From Nitrobacter sp963807355 (GTDB taxonomy: Bacteria; Pseudomonadota; Alphaproteobacteria; Rhizobiales; Xanthobacteraceae): 64,000 nt of DNA. This document shows, in pieces, positions 8,727 through 16,740 of this stretch (position 1 is the first letter of the stretch; the number at the start of each line of letters is the position of its first letter). The DNA is taken from positions 1 through 64,000 of the forward strand of contig CAWEBX010000025.1 of the NCBI GenBank assembly GCA_963807355.1, read 5' to 3'. The notes beneath the pieces are model-generated. The model was given only the letters and a program-made list of their open reading frames with translations, was not told where the DNA came from and did not search any database. A program made the translations under genes and the position numbers.

Positions 8727-9635
8727 TCATCGTGCCAATTCCTTGCGCACATCGACCAGGCGCAGGATGCCGGCCACCATCAGCGTCACGATGATCACCA
8801 TGATGACGGCGCTCGCGGCCGCCGGCGGATACTGCAGCGCCGCGACCTCGTTCTGCAGCGCCGAGACGACCGAGGCGCTCTGCCCGCCGCTCATGGTGCG
8901 CACCACGAAGGAATCGCCCATCACCAACGTGATCACAAAGATCGAGCCCAGCGCGATGCCGGTGCGCGACAACGGCAACACGACCTCGAACACCGTGCGG
9001 AAGCGGCCGGCGCCGGCGTCGCGCGCCGCCTCGAGCAGGCTTTTGTCGATGCGCGCCATCGCGTTGAAGATCGGCACCACCATGAACAGGGTGAACAGGT
9101 GGACGTAGGCCACGACCACGGCGAAGTCGGAGAACAGCAGGAACTCGAGCGGCTGGCTGGTGACGCCCGCGCCCTGCAGGGCCTGGTTGAAGATGCCGTT
9201 GCGGCCGAGGAACGGGATCCACGAGATCATGCGGATGATGTTCGAGGTCAGGAACGGCACCGTGCAGAGCAGGAACAGGCCGATCTGGAACAGCAGGCCG
9301 CGCACATGGAAGACCAGGAAATAGGCAATGTTGAAGCCGAGCAGCAGCGTGATCGCCCAGACGATCAGCGCGAACTTGATCGAGCCGGCGTATAGGCGAA
9401 GCGTCACCTCGCGGGTGAACAGCTCGACGTAGTTGTCGAGGATGAAGGCCGGGATGATGTCGCTGCGGTCGAAGTCGAAGAAGCTGACGACCAGCACCAC
9501 CAGCATGGGCAGGCCGAAGAACAGCGTCAGCACGGCGACCATCGGCGCGACCTGCCACCAGGACGCGCGCTCGCCGGTATTCTTCTCCGCCGGCGCCTCT
9601 TCCAGGAGAGACGCCGCGTGTTCGATGCTTGTCAT
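8727..9635 (-). CDS. potB: ABC transporter permease, PotB type
   Basis: A 302-residue inner-membrane permease. It has an N-terminal cytoplasmic stretch, then six hydrophobic segments (MVAVLTLFFGLPMLVVLVVS; FALIVWAITLLLGF; LFLLCTVPF; VVVAYVHLFTLFMVVPIF; IFVITLVMGD; AVIMVIIVTLMVAGI). The EAA-like loop reads LLEAARDAGAGRFRTVFEVV. It is the first permease of the importer, directly downstream of the substrate-binding protein gene with a 16-bp gap. Confidence 0.88.
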   Translation of the reverse strand: MTSIEHAASLLEEAPAEKNTGERASWWQVAPMVAVLTLFFGLPMLVVLVVSFFDFDRSDIIPAFILDNYVELFTREVTLRLYAGSIKFALIVWAITLLLGFNIAYFLVFHVRGLLFQIGLFLLCTVPFLTSNIIRMISWIPFLGRNGIFNQALQGAGVTSQPLEFLLFSDFAVVVAYVHLFTLFMVVPIFNAMARIDKSLLEAARDAGAGRFRTVFEVVLPLSRTGIALGSIFVITLVMGDSFVVRTMSGGQSASVVSALQNEVAALQYPPAAASAVIMVIIVTLMVAGILRLVDVRKELAR

Positions 9636-9651
9636 GGCTGAACCGTGACGC

Positions 9652-10557
9652 TCAGGACGAGACGAATTCGTTCCAGCGGCGCGTCAGGTAGCGATCCTCG
9701 TCCATCACGGTGTTCCAGCAGGCGATGTTGCCCATGCGGTCCCAGATCGCGCCGCCGTCGCGGGTCGTGCCCTTCTTCTCCATCAAGGCGCCGTACGGGT
9801 CCTTGATGTCGACCGCGGCCGGCTTGCCGTCGTACCAGTAGTCCCATTCCTCGGGCGTGAGGAACTTTCTGGCCGTCGCCGGAACCGCCGAGTAGTAGCC
9901 CTGCTTGGCGATGAAGCCGCCCTGCCAGCCCGAGTTGAACCAGTTCATGTACTCGTAGGCGCAGTCGAGCTTGAGACCGCTGAGATGCGCCATCGGCGCC
10001 AGGCCGACGAACCAGCCGCGATAGCCTTCCTTGAGCGGCACGTAGTAGCAGTCGATGTTGCGCGAACGCACCGCGGTCACGGCCGGCGACCACATCGACT
10101 GGACGACCACCTCGCCCGAGGCCATGAGGTTCACCGACTGATCGAAGGTGCTCCAGAAGGAGCGGAAATGGCCACCCTTCTTGAGATCGATCATGATCTT
10201 GATGGTCTTGTCGATCTCCTCCTTGGTCATGTTGCCCTTGTCGGCGTACTTGAAGTCGCCGCGCGACTCGAGCGCCATGGCGACGTCCATCACGCCGACC
10301 GGTGCGTAGTCGACCAGCGCCGTCTTGCCCTTGTATTTGGGATCGAGCAGGTCCTTCCAGCTCGTGATCTTGTCGCGGCCGCCGACCAGGTCGGGCCGGA
10401 TGCCGAGCGTGTCGGCGTTGTAGATCGTCGGGATCATGGTCAGGAACTCGGTCGGCTTGCCGGCGAGCTTCTTTCCGTCCTTGGCCTCGTAGAACATCGC
10501 CTCGATCGGCGCGAGGCCCTGCGTGGAAGCCATCTTGCCGTCAGGGTAGCTGCCTTT
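9652..10557 (-). pseudogene. ABC transporter substrate-binding protein (PotD/PotF-like), 5' end missing
   Basis: About 300 C-terminal residues of a periplasmic polyamine-type binding protein: IPTIYNADTLGIRPDLVGG, SWKDLLDPKYKGKTALVDY, SGEVVVQSMWSPAVTAV, ESRGDFKYADKGN and GWQGGFIAKQGYYSAVP. Recognisable family sequence stops at about 10,557, where the signal peptide and first lobe should continue. Instead the frame runs on into unrelated low-GC sequence and an IS3-type transposase fragment up to 10,935. The apparent 427-residue reading frame is therefore a chimera. Its operon partners downstream are intact. Confidence 0.85.
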
Positions 10558-10605
10558 GGCTAGGAGAGTGTAATTTGCTGGAAGCCCGTTTAGTTTTCGG
10601 TAGGG

Positions 10606-10698
10606 TTGCGCGTCGGCCAGCAGTTTCTTCAGCTTTGTATTCTCGTCGGTCAAAACCCTAAGCTGAGCGGCTTCGGACAGACCACCATATTTCGTTTT
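10606..10698 (-). mobile_element. IS3-family transposase OrfA fragment
   Basis: Thirty residues, KYGGLSEAAQLRVLTDENTK followed by LKKLLADAQ, match the end of the OrfA (helix-turn-helix plus leucine-zipper) protein of IS3/IS407-type elements, where the usual wording is KYGG(L/M)...LRxLEDENxxLKKLLADA. Only this piece is present; no OrfB and no clear IS ends are visible. It lies between the truncated ABC binding-protein gene and a broken small secreted-protein gene, marking the 10.5-10.7 kb junction. Confidence 0.7.
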
Positions 10699-10722
10699 GC
10701 GCGCTTGTGTCGTTCGGGTCGG

Positions 10723-10935
10723 CGACCATTGCAACATTGATTTCGACAACATCGGTTTGCCCGCATACCAGCATTTTCGGCTGTCTATTAGCCGATAGGA
10801 CCAATGCGATCGCGCGTTTGGCGGTCGTTCTGTAACGCATTGGGTCGCCTGCGCAGGCATTGCCGATAAGAAGAATGCAGGTGGCGAAATTCCGACGATG
10901 GAACCCGCGAGAACAAGCAATTGAAATCTTTTCAT
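10723..10935 (-). pseudogene. small secreted protein, truncated at its 3' end
   Basis: The frame starts with a signal peptide (MKRFQLLVLAGSIVG ... SAMPAQA). It continues with a short cysteine-containing domain ending SHWSYRLIDSRKCWYAGKPM and SKSMLQW, a pattern I associate with small periplasmic proteins widespread in Bradyrhizobiaceae. The natural C-terminus is lost: the sequence passes into transposase-derived codons after about residue 71. Its function is unknown. Confidence 0.55.
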
Positions 10936-11636
10936 TTTTGAGCACCACGCAACAAAGGAAAATAAAAAGACACAATAACAGCAGCTTAGCTCATAAAATT
11001 AGTCGTAATTTAGGCAGTTTTCCACAGGCTGTGCACAGGGTTATCCCAAGCCGCTCACAATGACACGGAGATCGATCCGAATTGGCTGCACATGGTGGAC
11101 AATTTGGCCGAGCAGAGAATTTTGGAGCGCGCTAAATCTGAAAGCCGAGGTAGCGGCACAGTCCTCACCGGGAGCCACGCGGTGCAATGCCGGGTGGCTT
11201 TTCCATCGGACGGTCCCAGCCGGTCTCTCGGCGAGCGAATTTCGTTTTGAATCTCTCTTTAACGCTTGTCCGCTATGTCTCGCGCGTCTTGCCGAGATAC
11301 CGGAGCAATTCATGCAGACGTTCGAAACAACAGAATTCATTGAAGCAAGGCGTTTTCGCTTTGCCCAGCTCAGCGGAAGGCAGGCGAGGTGACCCTGTCC
11401 GGCCTGACCGTGACTGGAATTGTTCACTCCGTCCTGGAGGATGTGTCGAGCACGCCGAAAAAGTGGATTATCAAAATCGCATCGCGATAGGCAGCCGTTC
11501 GTCCCGCGAAGAATCCTGTGCTTCGAACGCCGCCGCGTAAGCTGTGGGCTCCTAGCGCTATTGTGGATAGTCTTGTGGGGTATAAGGCTGTAGTTTTTAT
11601 AATATAAGTATCTCAATAAGTTATATTGTATTTGTG
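10936..11636. other. gene-poor, lower-GC scar region
   Basis: About 700 bp without a gene I can support. It has AT-rich patches (10,936-11,015 and 11,570-11,635) unlike the flanks. A plus-strand stretch at 11,392-11,488 could encode VTLSGLTVTGIVHSVLEDVS, but it lacks a convincing start and its family is not recognised. This is where gltX would be expected upstream of comEC in related genomes, and gltX is absent. The region looks like debris from several insertions or deletions. Confidence 0.5.
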
Positions 11637-12026
11637 CGGCTGCAGCCGCCGCTTACGCCCGTGCGGCCCGGAAGCTATGACTTCGCCCGCGAATGTATTT
11701 CCATGGCATTGGCGCGTCCGGCTTCGTCATGGGCGCCATCAAGACCGTGAGCTCTCCGCATGGTGGTGGGCTCGCGTTGCGCTATGCCGCGCTGATGCAG
11801 GAGTTGCGAGACGCCATCGACGTCCGCATCCGTCTTGTTCTCAGCGATGACTTGCGGGCCATTGCCACCGCGTTTCTGACCGGACGGCGCGACGCCATCA
11901 CGACGCCGGTTAATGAGGCGATGTTCATTTCGGGATTGGGCCATGTGCTTTCGATTTCCGGCTATCACATGGCCGTCGTCGCTGGCGTGGTCTTCTTCGC
12001 GGTGCGTGCGTTGTTGGCGGGCGCGG
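11637..12026 (+). pseudogene. comEC: comEC (competence DNA channel) 5'-side fragment
   Basis: ComEC forms the inner-membrane channel that takes up transforming DNA. This fragment begins in mid-protein (LQPPLTPVRPGSYDFARE), is frameshifted by one base at about 11,692, and continues YFHGIGASGFVMGAIKTV, TAFLTGRRDAITTPVNEAMF and VLSISGYHMAVVAGVVFF, the conserved HVLSISGYH motif region of the Competence domain. It stops at RALLAG where the inserted element begins. The N-terminal ~250 residues and the upstream promoter are absent. The matching downstream half starts at 17,468. Confidence 0.88.
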
Positions 12027-12378
12027 ATGAAGGGCAAGCTGGATCACGTGGTTCCCTTGTCACCACTGGCTCAGGAAGTGCTTGGAGCCTTGAGCCCATT
12101 TGCCCGCATGCTCCAGTTTATCCTCGTTACTGCGGTCCGTAGGACTGAAGCGGCAAACATGGACCGATCAGAGCTTGATGGCTCCGTCTGGACAATCCTG
12201 GCGCCAATGCTAACGGGCTTTCTAATTACAACCGGCCATCGGTGGCATCCGAGGCATTTATGACCGGCACGAGTTTTTTGAGGAAAAGAAGTTCGCCTTC
12301 GAGGCTCTCGCGAAGCAGATTTGGATGATCCTCGATCCACCTGTTGCAAACGTCTTCACTTTACGAGGCGGCGCGTGA
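12021..12378 (+). pseudogene. tyrosine-recombinase (phage integrase) remnant, rearranged
   Basis: Three pieces of an integrase catalytic domain are seen. MKGKLDHVVPLSPLAQEVL (12,027 on) is the beta-hairpin region with its lysine. FILVTAVRRTEAANMDRSEL (about 12,115-12,175) carries the first catalytic arginine. IGGIRGIYDRHEFFEEKKFA (from about 12,238, another frame) is the C-terminal tail, ending at the TGA at 12,376. In intact members the RRTEA block comes before the KLDHVVPLSP block, so the order here is permuted. The HxxR and tyrosine region between is missing. It cannot encode an active enzyme. Confidence 0.75.
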
Positions 12379-12810
12379 TGGCTGCGAAAAGAACTGCTGC
12401 TGAACTAAAAGAAATGTCGCGCAAACACTATCCGCGCATTCCTAGATCTCATGGTGGAGGCCGGTATTGACATAGACCGGCCTGATAGTTGGGAATTGCT
12501 CGCTGTCGTATTAGCTAACCGGATGAGGCTATTAGGCAAGCGGAGCAGGGTTGGCCGGAAAATTACGTGGGGCCCCGATGATAAGGCATCTTTGATCCGT
12601 GATTTTGATGAAGCGATGAAAGCTCACGGTTGCAACGCCAACAAGGCGGCAGAGCTTTTGCAAAGAGACAAAGCCCGCAAATGGTGGAAGTACAGCGCGG
12701 ATTCGCTGGAGGCGAGATACTCAGCTTTTAAATCGGAAGCCGCTAGACGGGCGATGGTAAAAGAAATATCCGCAGAGTTAGACGCCGAGCGGCGCTCAGT
12801 ACAGAATTAG
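12378..12810 (+). pseudogene. hypothetical protein, one frameshift
   Basis: ATG at 12,378 overlaps the integrase stop (TGATG). It reads MAAKRTAAELKEMSRKHYPR, then loses frame near 12,435. The remaining ~119 residues continue in another frame (FLDLMVEAGIDIDRPDSWEL ... KSEAARRAMVKEI), rich in charged residues and predicted helical. I do not recognise the family. Its place between integrase and the excisionase-like gene suggests an element-maintenance role, which is inference only. Confidence 0.5.
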
Positions 12811-12894
12811 GCACCCCCACTTTTTCAGTACCAGGTTACAAATAGTTTCTTCGCATCGCCGGAATCTTCCGGCTGTATGCGGAGAATTCAAATA

Positions 12895-13106
12895 ATGCCA
12901 TCAGAAAAACTGTATCTGACGCGTGGCGAACTGGCTCAGTATCTGACTGCGAACGGTTATCCGATTCTAAAAGTACGCTGGACAAGCTCTGCGCTCCGGC
13001 ACGTAAAGAAGGACCGGCACCGGCAAAGCGGTGGCTCGGACGCCCCTTGTATCAGCCTGAGGCCGGTCTCGCCTGGGCAGAATCTCGTACGACGGAGGTC
13101 GCATAG
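12895..13106 (+). pseudogene. AlpA/excisionase-like small DNA-binding protein, one frameshift
   Basis: A GGAGAATTCAAATA-ATG start gives MPSEKLYLTRGELAQYLTAN, a winged-helix/MerR-like N-terminus typical of AlpA and excisionase proteins of prophages. After a one-base shift at about 12,966 it resumes as SKSTLDKLCAPARKEGPAPA and KRWLGRPLYQPEAGLAWAES, ending at the TAG at 13,104. The full product would be ~70 residues. It directly precedes the RepA-like ATPase, a common arrangement in small integrative elements. Confidence 0.65.
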
Positions 13107-13108
13107 CC

Positions 13109-14128
13109 ATGCACCTCCAAAAGGAAAACCCCGCGCTGGCGGCACGGGGCGTTCCGAACTCTGATCTGCTGGCAAGCGTGATCGTTTCGGAATTTAGCTC
13201 CTCCGTTCGTCCTCTTCAAGAATCATTGCTGACGCGCCGATATGCGATCAGCGCAGCACTTGCTGCCGTCGTTGCTCCTCTCGTGTTTGGGGGAGGGCGG
13301 TCGATGATCCAGGCATCCCCCGATTACGCCGACATTATCGATGAACTGGAGTGGTCAATCGACTTTGCTAAGATCAGGGAGTTTGAAGCGCAGGCTTATC
13401 GGATGGGCGACTACTACGTCGCTCCCGGTTTGCTGCCACGCGACGTTGCGGTCGAAATCTTGATGGACGCGGCCCAAGCTACCCGGGCTGCTGCGCGAAC
13501 GCAGCGAACTATGCATCCGGCAAATAATCGCAGAAGGGCTGAATTGCGGGAGGCGCGCATAATGGGCTCACCCGAAGTAGTGCAAAAAGCCTATTCTGTG
13601 CTGCATGACATACGCAGGCGCGATGAGTACGGCACAGGCTACGACTTTGAAGCGCTCGGGGAGTTTTTCGAGTGTGATGAGCACGCCAAAATCTGGATTA
13701 TCAAGGGGGTTGTAGCTTGGGGAGAAACTACCGCTTGGATAGGTCCTCCCGGCAGTCTGAAGTCCGCGCTGATGTCCGACCTTGCTATTTCGGTGGCATA
13801 CAATCGGAGTTGGCACGGCCAAAAATATAAAGCCCAAGGTCAAGGCGTTGGGGTGCTGTATTTTGCCTTTGAACGCGCCGATCTCGTAAAGCGCAGGCTG
13901 GAAGCGCAGGCTAAAACTCTCGGTATCGAGCTTGAGACGGGGAGTTCTATTGTTGTCGTCCCTGGCATCATCGATCTGTCCGCGCCTGAGAGCGTCAAGA
14001 AGGCCGCAACGACCGTTAAGAACGTGGAATCGTTCACAGGGGATATGATCGGCCAGGGTGGTGTAGCAGTTGCTACGGACTTGCTACGGAGTAGCTACAC
14101 GCTACAGGCCCCAATCATAGTCAGATGA
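13109..14128 (+). CDS. RepA-like (RecA-fold) AAA ATPase, probably C-terminally truncated
   Basis: A 339-residue protein. Residues ~1-180 are a poorly conserved N-terminal region. A P-loop of the RepA/DNA-helicase type follows: AWIGPPGSLKSALMSDLA (GPPGSLKS, with Leu in place of the third P-loop Gly, a variant seen in this family), then GVLYFAFERADLVKRRLEAQ as the Walker B-like strand. The usual IIIDTY motif and C-terminal helicase part are not visible; the sequence drifts after VVVPGIIDLSAPESVKKA. It is likely the element's replication helicase, now incomplete. Confidence 0.6.
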   Translation: MHLQKENPALAARGVPNSDLLASVIVSEFSSSVRPLQESLLTRRYAISAALAAVVAPLVFGGGRSMIQASPDYADIIDELEWSIDFAKIREFEAQAYRMGDYYVAPGLLPRDVAVEILMDAAQATRAAARTQRTMHPANNRRRAELREARIMGSPEVVQKAYSVLHDIRRRDEYGTGYDFEALGEFFECDEHAKIWIIKGVVAWGETTAWIGPPGSLKSALMSDLAISVAYNRSWHGQKYKAQGQGVGVLYFAFERADLVKRRLEAQAKTLGIELETGSSIVVVPGIIDLSAPESVKKAATTVKNVESFTGDMIGQGGVAVATDLLRSSYTLQAPIIVR

Positions 14129-14224
14129 CGGACAAGTCAGCTATGCAAAGGCGTTGCCCTTCAAGATGTTGGAATGTTTTTGGTGAGCGCTTCCAGTCGG
14201 ACAAGTTAACGATGCAAAGAAGGC
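14129..14224 (+). repeat. pair of imperfect direct repeats
   Basis: The words CGGACAAGTCAGCTATGCAAAGG (14,129-14,151) and CGGACAAGTTAACGATGCAAAG (14,198-14,219) are near-identical and 69 bp apart, just after the ATPase stop. They could be a duplication scar of a deletion or small iterons next to the replication gene. Confidence 0.55.
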
Positions 14225-14249
14225 CATTGAGCACAACATCCTCCCTGGT

Positions 14250-14513
14250 TTGCAGGACGACAAGATCGCCGAGACAGTAGCGATGGTTCTCACCCACATG
14301 CCTAGAACCAACGATCGGTTTGCTGATCTGCGGACGGCCTATGGGATGGTCGTGAACATGTCCGCTCAGGTGGCATCGAAGCAGACAACGCAGTCAGATG
14401 CAGGGCAGAAATCCATTCACGGCGCACCGAACCCGCCTTCAGGTGGAGGACGCCGTAAGGGCGGAGGTAATTCGTTAGACGATGCAATCAGCAGAGCTTT
14501 TGGGAGAGTTTGA
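14250..14513 (+). CDS. phage-type protein fragment (C-terminal part)
   Basis: An 87-residue product, TTG start at 14,250. The open frame extends upstream to about 14,183 without a good start (VNDAKKAIEHNILPGLQDDK), so this is probably the tail of a longer gene. The end is Gly/Arg-rich (SGGGRRKGGG) followed by NSLDDAISRAF, a layout I associate with the C-termini of phage scaffold-like proteins in alphaproteobacterial prophages. Its stop overlaps the ribosome-binding region of the next gene. Confidence 0.4.
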   Translation: MQDDKIAETVAMVLTHMPRTNDRFADLRTAYGMVVNMSAQVASKQTTQSDAGQKSIHGAPNPPSGGGRRKGGGNSLDDAISRAFGRV

Positions 14514-14515
14514 GC

Positions 14516-15103
14516 ATGACCGATACCGACATCGCACCGCCGCGCACCAAGATCGATGAAGAAAAGTTTATGGCTGTTTGGCCCCGAATGGATGCCGAAC
14601 TCAAATCTGAATGCTTGAGGATGGAAAAGGAGATCCTTCGAGGGCAAGCGATCCTGAAAGACCGTGCCCTGGGCCATCCTAAGTATGATCAGTCGGGTTT
14701 CTATGGGTTGGAGCTTGCGACAGAGGATGTCTATCGCCTGGAGCAGGTGCCGCGTAAGGCGGCTGAGTTGGCAAAGGCGAGAGCCATTTTCTCGGAGCTG
14801 AAATCGTCCCTCGCTGAAGACGAGGAGCAATGGCAGAGACATACCGCGATGCACGAGGCATTAGAGCCTTACCGCGAACATGCGGCTGCACAAAGGATGA
14901 CGCTTTTCGAATACCTCACCAAGTGCCGGACCATTGAACTGGCGCTTTACCGTGGTTTGGCGGCTCGCGAAGCTGGCAATCTGAAGCAGTGCTCGAATGA
15001 GGTGTTTGATGCCATTTGCCAGATAGCGGATTGGATTGGTTTTGATCCCGTCGAAATGCTGATGAAGGTGGCTAATAGCCCCGATCCTCGGGTGGCGCAT
15101 TGA
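14516..15103 (+). CDS. hypothetical element protein, 195 aa
   Basis: ATG at 14,516 follows GGGAGAG. The product is helical and charged, without signal peptide or membrane segment: KIDEEKFMAVWPRMDAELKS, VYRLEQVPRKAAELAKARAI and FEYLTKCRTIELALYRGLAA. I do not recognise a domain. The stop TGA overlaps the next start (TGATG at 15,101-15,105), so it is translationally coupled. Codon use is less GC-rich than in flanking core genes, as across the whole element. Confidence 0.6.
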   Translation: MTDTDIAPPRTKIDEEKFMAVWPRMDAELKSECLRMEKEILRGQAILKDRALGHPKYDQSGFYGLELATEDVYRLEQVPRKAAELAKARAIFSELKSSLAEDEEQWQRHTAMHEALEPYREHAAAQRMTLFEYLTKCRTIELALYRGLAAREAGNLKQCSNEVFDAICQIADWIGFDPVEMLMKVANSPDPRVAH

Positions 15104-15366
15104 TGGCAAAGTCGCGCGTTGTCCTTTCTAGTGATGGTCTACTGCCGAAGAAGGCAATTGCCCTCGATACGTTAGTCGGCGTTCGCGGGGAAATGGCTCG
15201 ATTGTACCGCTTGGCTCTCAAGGGAACGGTCCAGCCTGACGAGATGACCAAATTTATCTACGCGCTGAAGGAAATCCGCGCCTGCATCGAGGCTGAGGTT
15301 CTGGATGGGGTGCAGGCAAGACTTGCCGCGCTCAGTGCCAGCGTGGAGGCGCACCGTGGTCACTAG
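15103..15366 (+). CDS. small phage-type protein upstream of terminase in related prophages
   Basis: An 87-residue product containing LDTLVGVRGEMARLYRLALK, GTVQPDEMTKFIYALKEIRA and IEAEVLDGVQARLAAL. Short helical proteins of this pattern (RSEMARLYR...GxxxxxExxRLxYxLxxIR...ExRLAAL) usually sit just before the terminase large-subunit gene in alphaproteobacterial prophages. That is remembered family context, not a search result. It is coupled to both neighbours by overlapping start and stop codons. Confidence 0.5.
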   Translation: MAKSRVVLSSDGLLPKKAIALDTLVGVRGEMARLYRLALKGTVQPDEMTKFIYALKEIRACIEAEVLDGVQARLAALSASVEAHRGH

Positions 15367-15643
15367 CGCAGCCATCAAACGCCTTGCGGGTCAGATTGAC
15401 GCTCTAGAGCAGCAGTATCAGGCCAATCGCAGGTTCAAGGTTATTTTCGTTACTTGTGCGGATGACGAGTCGCCTGATGCTTCGGTGGAGCGACACAAAG
15501 CAGAGCATCCTGAGGATGCGGATGCGGATGCGGATGTTGCTATCACCACGACCTTTGTGTCTCCCAAGGACTTCCAGCGCGCGAAAGAACTTTGTGACAG
15601 GAAGACCGCCGCCCTGCGGTCCCAAGGAAGGGTAGTCATTTGA
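15356..15643 (+). CDS. small coiled-coil phage-type protein
   Basis: A 95-residue product from a GTG at 15,356 overlapping the previous gene by 11 bp. It begins TSAAIKRLAGQIDALEQQYQ, a short coiled coil, then has an acidic Asp-Ala run (DADADADVA) encoded by a GATGCG tandem repeat at 15,516-15,536. Proteins with this 'RLxxLE' start commonly precede terminase genes in the same prophage families. No terminase follows here. Confidence 0.45.
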   Translation: MVTSAAIKRLAGQIDALEQQYQANRRFKVIFVTCADDESPDASVERHKAEHPEDADADADVAITTTFVSPKDFQRAKELCDRKTAALRSQGRVVI

Positions 15644-16308
15644 CGTACGCAGCAACATTACCGGGTGAAGCCATCCTTGATCTTCCGTTCGTTCAGGAAG
15701 TGGGCGGGGAAGACGTGTGTTTCTGGAGCGTAGAACCGACCGGGGATCAGTCTGCCGATATCGATAAAGGCGAATGCTTTGCACGATTGGCCTTAGCGGT
15801 CTCCAGGGAGTTTGATCTGCCGGACCTGATCGCGACTGTCCTTAGAGACATGGTCGTCATAGGAAATTTTACAGCGGTTGAGGCGGGCTTTGTAGCCACG
15901 GTGGCCAGCGCGGCGCGGTCGGGGGAGCATGAACTAATGAACAGCGCATATGTTTGGGGCGATGGTGGACAGATTGAGACGACATCTACCCGCGCTCGTC
16001 GGCGGCTAGCCCAAGCCCTCATGCAGGAAGGCAGTAGCGGCACGCCTATTCAGAGCTGGACGCAAGGCCTGAACCGCGTAGCGCAGGCTTTGGTTGGTGG
16101 CTATCACCTCCAGCAAGAGGATCGGCGCGACCAGGCTCTTGAGCAGAACACAAATGATCTGATTGCGAGCTATCCAGGCTTCGCGGGCGCGGGCGTGCCA
16201 TCGGTTGCCGCTCCCATGGGGCAAACTTCTATCCCATCTGGCTCGATTGATCCTCGATTGAGCGCGGCTATCGGCGCGGTCGCCTCAGCGGCTTATTGCC
16301 TTCCTTGA
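15640..16308 (+). CDS. probable fusion protein formed by internal deletion of a prophage
   Basis: A 222-residue frame from a TTG at 15,640 that overlaps the preceding stop. The N-terminal ~110 residues (FDLPDLIATVLRDMVVIGNF, TAVEAGFVATVASAARSGEH) are unrecognised. From about residue 116 the sequence changes to RRRLAQALMQEGSSGTPIQS and WTQGLNRVAQALVGGYHLQQ. This resembles the start of small virion-associated proteins of Rhizobiales and Rhodobacterales phages (typically A..LM..G.STAPVQ.W.QGLARVAQALVGG). The join suggests loss of terminase-portal-capsid genes at about 15,985. Confidence 0.5.
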   Translation: MTYAATLPGEAILDLPFVQEVGGEDVCFWSVEPTGDQSADIDKGECFARLALAVSREFDLPDLIATVLRDMVVIGNFTAVEAGFVATVASAARSGEHELMNSAYVWGDGGQIETTSTRARRRLAQALMQEGSSGTPIQSWTQGLNRVAQALVGGYHLQQEDRRDQALEQNTNDLIASYPGFAGAGVPSVAAPMGQTSIPSGSIDPRLSAAIGAVASAAYCLP

Positions 16309-16327
16309 TGCCAGCGACAGCTACACC

Positions 16328-16552
16328 ATGGACGAGCGGGAGGAAGCCGTTGACGACGTTCCGTGTGACGATGACGAACTTGACGGTGCCGGGGAGGTCG
16401 ATAACGAACCGTCCATCGGGAGCGCCAACCCTCACGAGGTCTCGGTATGGGTCGATCAACTATGGGCGGTAGGCGCAGCCGGCATTGCCGACTTTGAGGG
16501 GCTGCTTGAGCAGGTGGGCTCACGGGACTGGACGCACACGGTGATGGGGTAA
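16328..16552 (+). CDS. acidic small protein, 74 aa
   Basis: A very acidic N-terminal half (MDEREEAVDDVPCDDDELDG) and a neutral tail with two tryptophans (VSVWVDQLWAVGAAG). I do not recognise it. It lies in the same direction and close spacing as the other element genes, and the next start is 5 bp downstream. Confidence 0.4.
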   Translation: MDEREEAVDDVPCDDDELDGAGEVDNEPSIGSANPHEVSVWVDQLWAVGAAGIADFEGLLEQVGSRDWTHTVMG

Positions 16553-16557
16553 GAGCT

Positions 16558-16740
16558 ATGAACCAGAAGAAAACAACGCTGGACGAACTTCGCACCAATC
16601 CAAAATGTGAAGGGATGGATGAGATCAAGTTGGAAATCATAGCAAATTTCATGCAGGCGGATCAGGAAACCCAGGATATCGCCTTGGGCATCCTGCGCGG
16701 GGAGATCGGTGTGGCGGTCTCCATCTCGGTGCTGCAATGA
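16558..16740 (+). CDS. small protein, 60 aa, unknown
   Basis: MNQKKTTLDELRTNPKCEGM and following residues, predicted mostly helical, with no membrane segment or recognised motif. It ends in ATGA overlapping the next gene's start, so it is translationally coupled. Confidence 0.45.
   Translation: MNQKKTTLDELRTNPKCEGMDEIKLEIIANFMQADQETQDIALGILRGEIGVAVSISVLQ

Noticed and set aside
11014..11045. DnaA-box-like words (TTTTCCACA, GGGTTATCC) suggesting an origin
   Set aside because: Only near-matches, no cluster, no replication gene beside them; likely chance in an AT-rich scar.
11060..11392. 110-residue open frame on the plus strand
   Set aside because: No family likeness and no good start; the opposite strand and other frames are equally open.
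15516..15537. GATGCG tandem repeat (Asp-Ala run)
   Set aside because: Four copies inside a coding region; a simple slippage tract rather than a regulatory array.
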